From positions 13,366,457 through 13,430,456 of the forward strand of contig CM040442.1 of NCBI GenBank assembly GCA_022749755.1: a DNA stretch of 64,000 nucleotides, written 5' to 3'. Position numbers and translations under genes: made by a program. Origin of the DNA: Azadirachta indica. Its lineage: Eukaryota; Streptophyta; Magnoliopsida; Sapindales; Meliaceae. The notes under the pieces are model-generated. The model saw nothing but the letters and a program-made list of their open reading frames with translations. It ran no database searches and was not told the DNA's origin. Shown here one piece after another: positions 59,001-64,000 of this stretch (the stretch's first letter is position 1; the number at the start of each line of letters is the position of its first letter).

Positions 59001-61100
59001 AGTTAGACAAACCTTCAATTTAGCTATGCTAGCATGATGCCCAAGATTAAAAAAACTCTCTATGCTCCACTAGCCAATTTTTTAGGTACGTGCACTTTTC
59101 CAAATACGGGAGAGAGAGATCTAAAAATCAACCACAATAATTAATTAACTTTAACCTAATAATTAGTTAAATCAAATTGTACGATTTCACCATTTTCTTT
59201 GACCTTTGACTGATAATTAGGCCCCACTAATTTTTAGTCATTTCTTTAATTAATACATCCTAAATGATTCCACATTTTTTTGCTTTATTGGTTACATCTT
59301 CCCTTCAATTAATTATCAATTAGTATTCCATTCTAAGATGTGAACACCCATGTGTATTGTACTGAAATTACCAAAACCACTCTTATTTTGTACGGCCAAT
59401 TACGTAGTTAATTAACTCCACTATTATTATTTAAGAGAAGTAGTACATATATTCATCAAATACTGTAGTCCAAGAGATCGCTATTTAAGATAGTAATTAA
59501 TTAATTAACATATATTTTCTATGCTAATATAATGTCCTCTAGCTATAAATATTGCATTTAATAAATTCGCCCAAAATCTAGTTTATGATTACCAATAATA
59601 TCATGTCATTTTTTTCTCTCCCTAATTTAATACAATAATTATATATAATTAATTTTAGTTTATTTAATTTATCTTTTCTTTCTCTTTTACTATGCACATT
59701 ATTTGCTTAGTTAACAAGTAAAATCCTTTAAGCTTTCTGTGGGTATTACTTTAATATTGTACATAAATGTCAACATAGGGAATCATTATTTAATCCTTAA
59801 TCTGATTGCTTAATAAAAAAAGGCAACATATCACATGGAATTTCTTGAGTCCCATCTTCCACGATCTTCTTATAAGCATGAAAAATCCAACAAAGAAAAA
59901 GATTAAAATATAAAAATAATTAATTAATAATAAATAATATTAAATGAACATGAAGATTACAGATGCCAAGACAATCAGAAAAGCTGTTAATTAAATAATA
60001 ATTTGGGAGAGCACCCAGATGCCTCTTAGATTTTAACTGTATTGAGGCAGTTGTATCAGAAGCAAATTGCAATTAATAACACTACGAATCCCATGTGGGA
60101 GCATTCTGGATCACAACATTATTATAGTAATTAATAGAAATAAAATGATTGAATGCTTAAAAAAAATAAAAAAAAAACAAATGTTAAACCTGTTGGTTTT
60201 AAAAAATGATGTGAGATGATAAAGTTATTGTGTACTGATTTGATTTAAAAATTCAAGATGTTAGGTAAAATTCAATATTTAAATGAGATTGAAATTGATG
60301 TAAATTTTATGAACAACAACAATTGATTTAAAAGTTCGAACAATTAAGTAAAAATTATTAACCTTAGTATTTCACGTTCATCAATTTGATTATAATTTGT
60401 TAGTAAAATCTTATTTTAAATTTAATTTTAAATGTAAATAGAAAGAAGAAAGTTTTACATAAACTAATTCCTAAAAATTATTTAATAAAATTTTAGAAAA
60501 CAAGTTGGCCGATTTCAAAATATTTTTGTACGCGAACTTCGAGTCAATAGGCGCATAAATATTGTTTGCTTATTTCAGCTAATTCAAATTGTCATATGTG
60601 ATTACATCACTGATAAGAATTAGATTAGGGTAAGTTATAAACTCTGATATCTTTTATTTTACTATGCTTGTTTTGAGTTGTAAAATTTAAAATAAATTTA
60701 TAACGGACGTGTGTTTAAAGCGGAATATCTATTCCATTGTTACGCTCTCTAATTATTACCAAAAATTATTGTAGAGAGAGAAGAGGGTAAAGTAGTAAAA
60801 TAATAGGAGAGAGCAACAGAGAAAATAGAAACAGGTGGCTTGAAAATTTCTGGAAGCAATTCATGATTTTTATATATATAGGGATTAAACAAACATGAGT
60901 ATGAGTTAGCTTTCTCGATTGGACCATGCCTGCAGCAGCAACCGACGTACCCTAACTTCAATGATAATCTAAATATTAATAATAATTAATTTACTAATAA
61001 TTAAAATATTCTGAAATTTCAGTACAGCATGTACCTCTTACTTCTTTAAATCTCTCCATCTTCACCCACAAACTCCTCAGAGCAAACAATCAACTCTCTT
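59001..61100. other. Intergenic DNA and SAUR upstream region
   Basis: No gene was recognised. TTTTTATATATATAG near 60868-60882 is TATA-like but lies about 230 bases before the SAUR start codon. The final 70 bases are CT-rich, like a plant 5' leader. I did not recognise a canonical auxin-response TGTCTC element in the proximal 300 bases. Confidence 0.4.
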
Positions 61101-61107
61101 AGCTTCT

Positions 61108-61656
61108 ATGGATTCTTCAAAGAAGTCTAACAAGATTCGTGATATCGTTAGACTTCAACAGATCCTCAAGAAATGGAAGAAGCTTGCAAACACACCCAAG
61201 AATGGAAGCAGAAGCAGTACTGGCAACAATGGCAACAGTGGCAACAGTCCCACATCAACTTGTACAAACAATGCTAGCAAAAGTATCAAGTTCCTGAAAA
61301 AAACACTCTCATTCTCCGACGTATCAGCAGCATCATCAAACGACGTCGTTCCAAAAGGGTTTCTTGCAGTCTGTGTAGGAAGAGAGCTGAAGAGATTTGT
61401 AATCCCAACTGAGTACTTGAGTCATCAAGCTTTTGGGATATTATTAAGAGAAGCAGAAGAAGAGTTCGGGTTTCAACAAGAGGGAGTTCTGAAAATTCCA
61501 TGTGAAGTATCAGCATTTGAGAAGATCCTGAAGCTGGTTGAAGAGAAAAGATCAGATGGGTTATCTTATTTGAATGAATTAGGGTTTACTAGCAATATTA
61601 CAGAGAAAGAGATGATCAATGGTTGTTATTGCTCATCAGATTGTGAAGTAAGATGA
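61108..61656 (+). CDS. SAUR-family auxin-responsive protein
   Basis: SAUR proteins promote cell expansion, in characterised members by inhibiting PP2C-D phosphatases and so keeping the plasma-membrane proton pump active. This intact, intronless frame has 182 codons. Residues 1-26 (SNKIRDIVRLQQILKKWKKL) form the basic helix typical of the longer SAUR clade. Residues 28-58 are a low-complexity S/N/G/T linker. The SAUR core is about 81-143: VPKGFLAVCVGRELKRFVIP, YLSHQAFGILLREAEEEFGF, GVLKIPCEVSAFEKIL. A 36-residue tail ends CYCSSDCEVR. It resembles the SAUR52/53/69 type from memory. The start is the first ATG after a CT-rich leader. It is the only complete host gene in the last 33 kb. Its downstream DNA has a diverged copy behind the helicase gene. 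Confidence 0.93.
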   Translation: MDSSKKSNKIRDIVRLQQILKKWKKLANTPKNGSRSSTGNNGNSGNSPTSTCTNNASKSIKFLKKTLSFSDVSAASSNDVVPKGFLAVCVGRELKRFVIPTEYLSHQAFGILLREAEEEFGFQQEGVLKIPCEVSAFEKILKLVEEKRSDGLSYLNELGFTSNITEKEMINGCYCSSDCEVR

Positions 61657-61990
61657 TTGATCACAGTCTTAGGACACTTGGAATGGGGAGCCTTTGCTTG
61701 CTTTTTTACTTGCAAATTTTTCTGAAAATGAAATCAATCTGAGTTTGTATTAGTTCATTGCGTGTCAGTTCATGTAATTAAATACATAGTTCTTTATAGT
61801 GCAAGAGCTAAAATTCAATAACTCTTATTTCAAGTTATATATGTTTTGTAAAAAGAAAACACTTTCTTCTTGTGGTGGTTGTCTATGAACATTTTGTTTT
61901 GAAGATAACAGATATTGCATTGTATGATCCTCCCACATTTCATATTATCAAAAACATGCCATTTAGGACATCCTCAAATTGAGAAGATAT
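61657..61990 (+). other. SAUR 3' untranslated region and flank
   Basis: It follows the TGA at 61654-61656. It is homologous to 31405-31745 in the same orientation. SAUR 3' UTRs often carry DST instability elements (GGA...ATAGAT...GTA); I do not see a full DST here. Confidence 0.5.
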
Positions 61991-63799
61991 CTATTTAAAA
62001 AATAAACTTATACAAGATAAAATGACTTATAAACTTCTAATGTTTTATAAAACTCTTGGATTCACTAATTTAAAGTATTCTACTTTTACGCAATTTACAG
62101 GGTTCAACAAGATTTGGTCAAATATATACTATATAGTGGTAATTAATTTTGAAAATACTCATGTGAACCCTAATTGTTTATTTAATCTAGAAATTTGGAC
62201 AAATATTTAGTATGATGTATTTAATCAACTCCTAGAATAATTAAAATTAATGGAGTATTAATATAATTATAACTAAAAATAAATAAACTATTGATGCTAA
62301 CCATATTTTTTAATTTATAGAACATAATTTGTATGCGTATTTTTTTAAAACTAGCAACACTAAAATGTCATTTTGGTTAAAACTTTATATATATATATAT
62401 ATATATGTTTTCCTTTTTCGAATTTCAACTATCACATTCATCATAAAATAATTATTATGTAAATTAAATTAGAAAACGTAACTCCAGATGATGATAAATA
62501 AACAAATAGCAACTTTTAAATTATCCAGTGATCATATGGTGAATGCTGACAAATATACTTAGCAGCTTAGCTAATCACGTTGCATCATTTAATTTGCCCA
62601 AGCCACCCATGCACATGTTGTACTATCTATTTTCTAATAAATAATATTAAATAATTAATGTACGTAAAATTAAAATAATAAAACAATTTGATTCATTGAT
62701 GAGCAAATAAACAACGAAATTCATTAATATTTCGAGATATATTGCAGATTCACAGTGCATAGATTTATAACATATTCCCAAAAATATAAAAATTTCATAC
62801 ATTAATCATTTCTAATTATTATATAAAATAAATTAATCGAATCTCAGTGACATAATAATAATAATAATAGTAATAATAATATGTTTTACATATATACTTT
62901 TATAAAATGTAATCTTGCAGAAATCTGTACTCCATACTCTTTAATTTGTTTGTGTGATTGGCAACCTGAATCCAAATTTACACCCATGCATCATCATCAT
63001 CTTCATTCTTCCCAATACTCATTTCACCTTCTCAATCAGTCTCCAAAATGATATTTATAAATTAAAAATTAAAAACATTTAAAAATGTGTATTATTAAAA
63101 TATTATTTATTATTATTATTATTATTTTATTATCATTTTATTTTAAAAAATTAATTTTAATAATAATCACCGCTTAATAGCTACCAAGCCTGAAATGGTT
63201 GGGACTACTCTGCTAACTAGGATTTGAGGAGAAACGGTTAAATATATTGAGGCCACAACAAAAGTGCGGATAAAGCCAATCCGTGAACTCTAAAATTCAA
63301 GGGGATCAACCCCATGCCACTCACCTACATGAGATGAACAACAATTTAAGAGGAGTTAAATGGTGAAAAACCACCGATAAAAGACACGTAGAAAGTCATA
63401 AACAGGTAATCAATTCATATTATTGTGTTATAATGTCAAAATAATTCTTGACAGAATCTTAAAACCGAGCATCTAACTTAAGTATCAGAGGATTTTTGCT
63501 GGAACACTAAATAGTAAGAGAAGTTGTATAGTATAATTAGGATGATTTTTAAATACGCTTAACTTTTTTATATTATCCCAAATTTAAGTAATAATAAAAA
63601 AGTTTTTTAGTGTAATTTCGGTGGTTTGGAATACATTTAATAGTTGTAAATTATTTCGAATTCAAATAATAATAAGAGATAAAAATTTAATATTTTGTAA
63701 GTGAAAATTTGTCATTTATACTTAAAATTTTTAAAAATTCAAAAAAAAAGAAAAAAATAGGTTGTTTGATTGATGGGTAGAAACAAGAATATTGCAAGA
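61991..63799. other. AT-rich DNA, no gene recognised
   Basis: It contains a (TA) run near 62387-62406 and (ATA) runs near 62853-62880 and 63107-63125. Between about 63175 and 63420 a less AT-rich stretch occurs (AATGGTTGGGACTACTCTGC, GGGGATCAACCCC), possibly a repeat fragment. This 1.8 kb is absent from the corresponding copy near 31.8 kb. Confidence 0.4.
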
Positions 63800-64000
63800 T
63801 CATAAACAAACAAATCTTTGATTGATAATCGTATCAAATCTATCATATCTCATGTAATCTCTTAATTATTATTTATTAATATTTCCAATTAATCAGTGGC
63901 TACACCAACCAAATTCATTAAAATACATCACAAAAGAAGCACAGAGAGAAAGGAAAACTGAAAATAATAACATTTTTATTGCACATGAAAGGATCTTCCC
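63800..64000 (+). repeat. Second block of the duplicated SAUR flank
   Basis: It matches 31895-32085 in the same orientation, including AAATCTTTGATTGATAATC, CCAACCAAATTCATTAAA and the end GCACATGAAAGGATCTTC. The homology runs to the window edge and may continue. Confidence 0.8.

Noticed and set aside
60749..60961. Minus-strand 70-codon frame upstream of SAUR as a divergent gene
   Set aside because: It has no domain and lies in the proximal SAUR upstream region; probably chance.
1..64000. CRISPR array, operon, prokaryotic defence system or integrated virus
   Set aside because: The window is plant nuclear DNA; repeats found are tandem or transposon-derived, without regularly spaced unique spacers, and the only virus-like genes are retrotransposon remnants.

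Overview
The window is nuclear DNA of a flowering plant, most likely a eudicot. The evidence is an intron-rich nuclear gene with GT-AG introns, a SAUR gene, a plant mitochondrial-type pseudouridine synthase gene, strong AT richness outside exons, and debris of plant Ty1/copia, Ty3/gypsy, hAT, PIF/Harbinger, CACTA and Mutator-like elements. I cannot name the species. I see no rRNA or intact tRNA gene, no CRISPR array and no prokaryotic-style operon. Assignments to protein families rest on reading translations and recalling family motifs; no database search was run.

Layout. 1-3.8 kb: a broken copia retrotransposon whose reverse-transcriptase core has been deleted. 5.5-7.6 kb: the 5' end of an RNA pseudouridine synthase gene, cut off at a 100-N assembly gap (7596-7695). 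7.7-9.4 kb: the 3' half of a hAT transposon with its right terminal repeat, followed by an AT-rich foldback element (about 9.46-10.18 kb). 10.8-12.1 kb: a long LTR-like block; 12.2-13.0 kb: a PIF/Harbinger transposase remnant. 14.28-30.95 kb: the main gene, a Sen1/senataxin-type superfamily-1 helicase. I reconstruct it as 22 coding exons that join in frame into 2,334 codons, with all helicase motifs present. 31.4-32.3 kb: a diverged copy of DNA also found downstream of the SAUR gene, followed by a 64-bp triple repeat.

33-61 kb is a transposon graveyard: a gag fragment, a small hAT-like MITE, a CACTA remnant, and then a tandem array of a 0.65-0.8 kb AT-rich repeat (about 39.4-56.5 kb). Three blocks split the array: a gypsy gag-protease fragment (41.17-44.67 kb), a 1,080-bp Mutator-like element with a perfect 10-bp target duplication (46,245-47,324), and a roughly 4.9-kb block carrying a minus-strand Transposase_28-like pseudogene and a 36-bp minisatellite. 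61.1-61.66 kb: an intact single-exon SAUR gene. The window ends in AT-rich DNA whose last 200 bp pair with the copy near 32 kb.

Only three host genes are supported: the truncated pseudouridine synthase (organellar RNA modification), the Sen1-like helicase (nuclear RNA/DNA unwinding) and the SAUR gene (auxin-linked growth). They are independent single-promoter genes and do not form a functional cluster. The least expected structures are a perfect 45-bp inverted repeat in the last helicase intron, a GC-AG intron, a tandemly duplicated 5' splice site whose second copy is dead, an 8-nt terminal coding segment, the paired 31-kb/62-64-kb duplication, and the nested tandem array. I found no convincing new multi-gene biological system.
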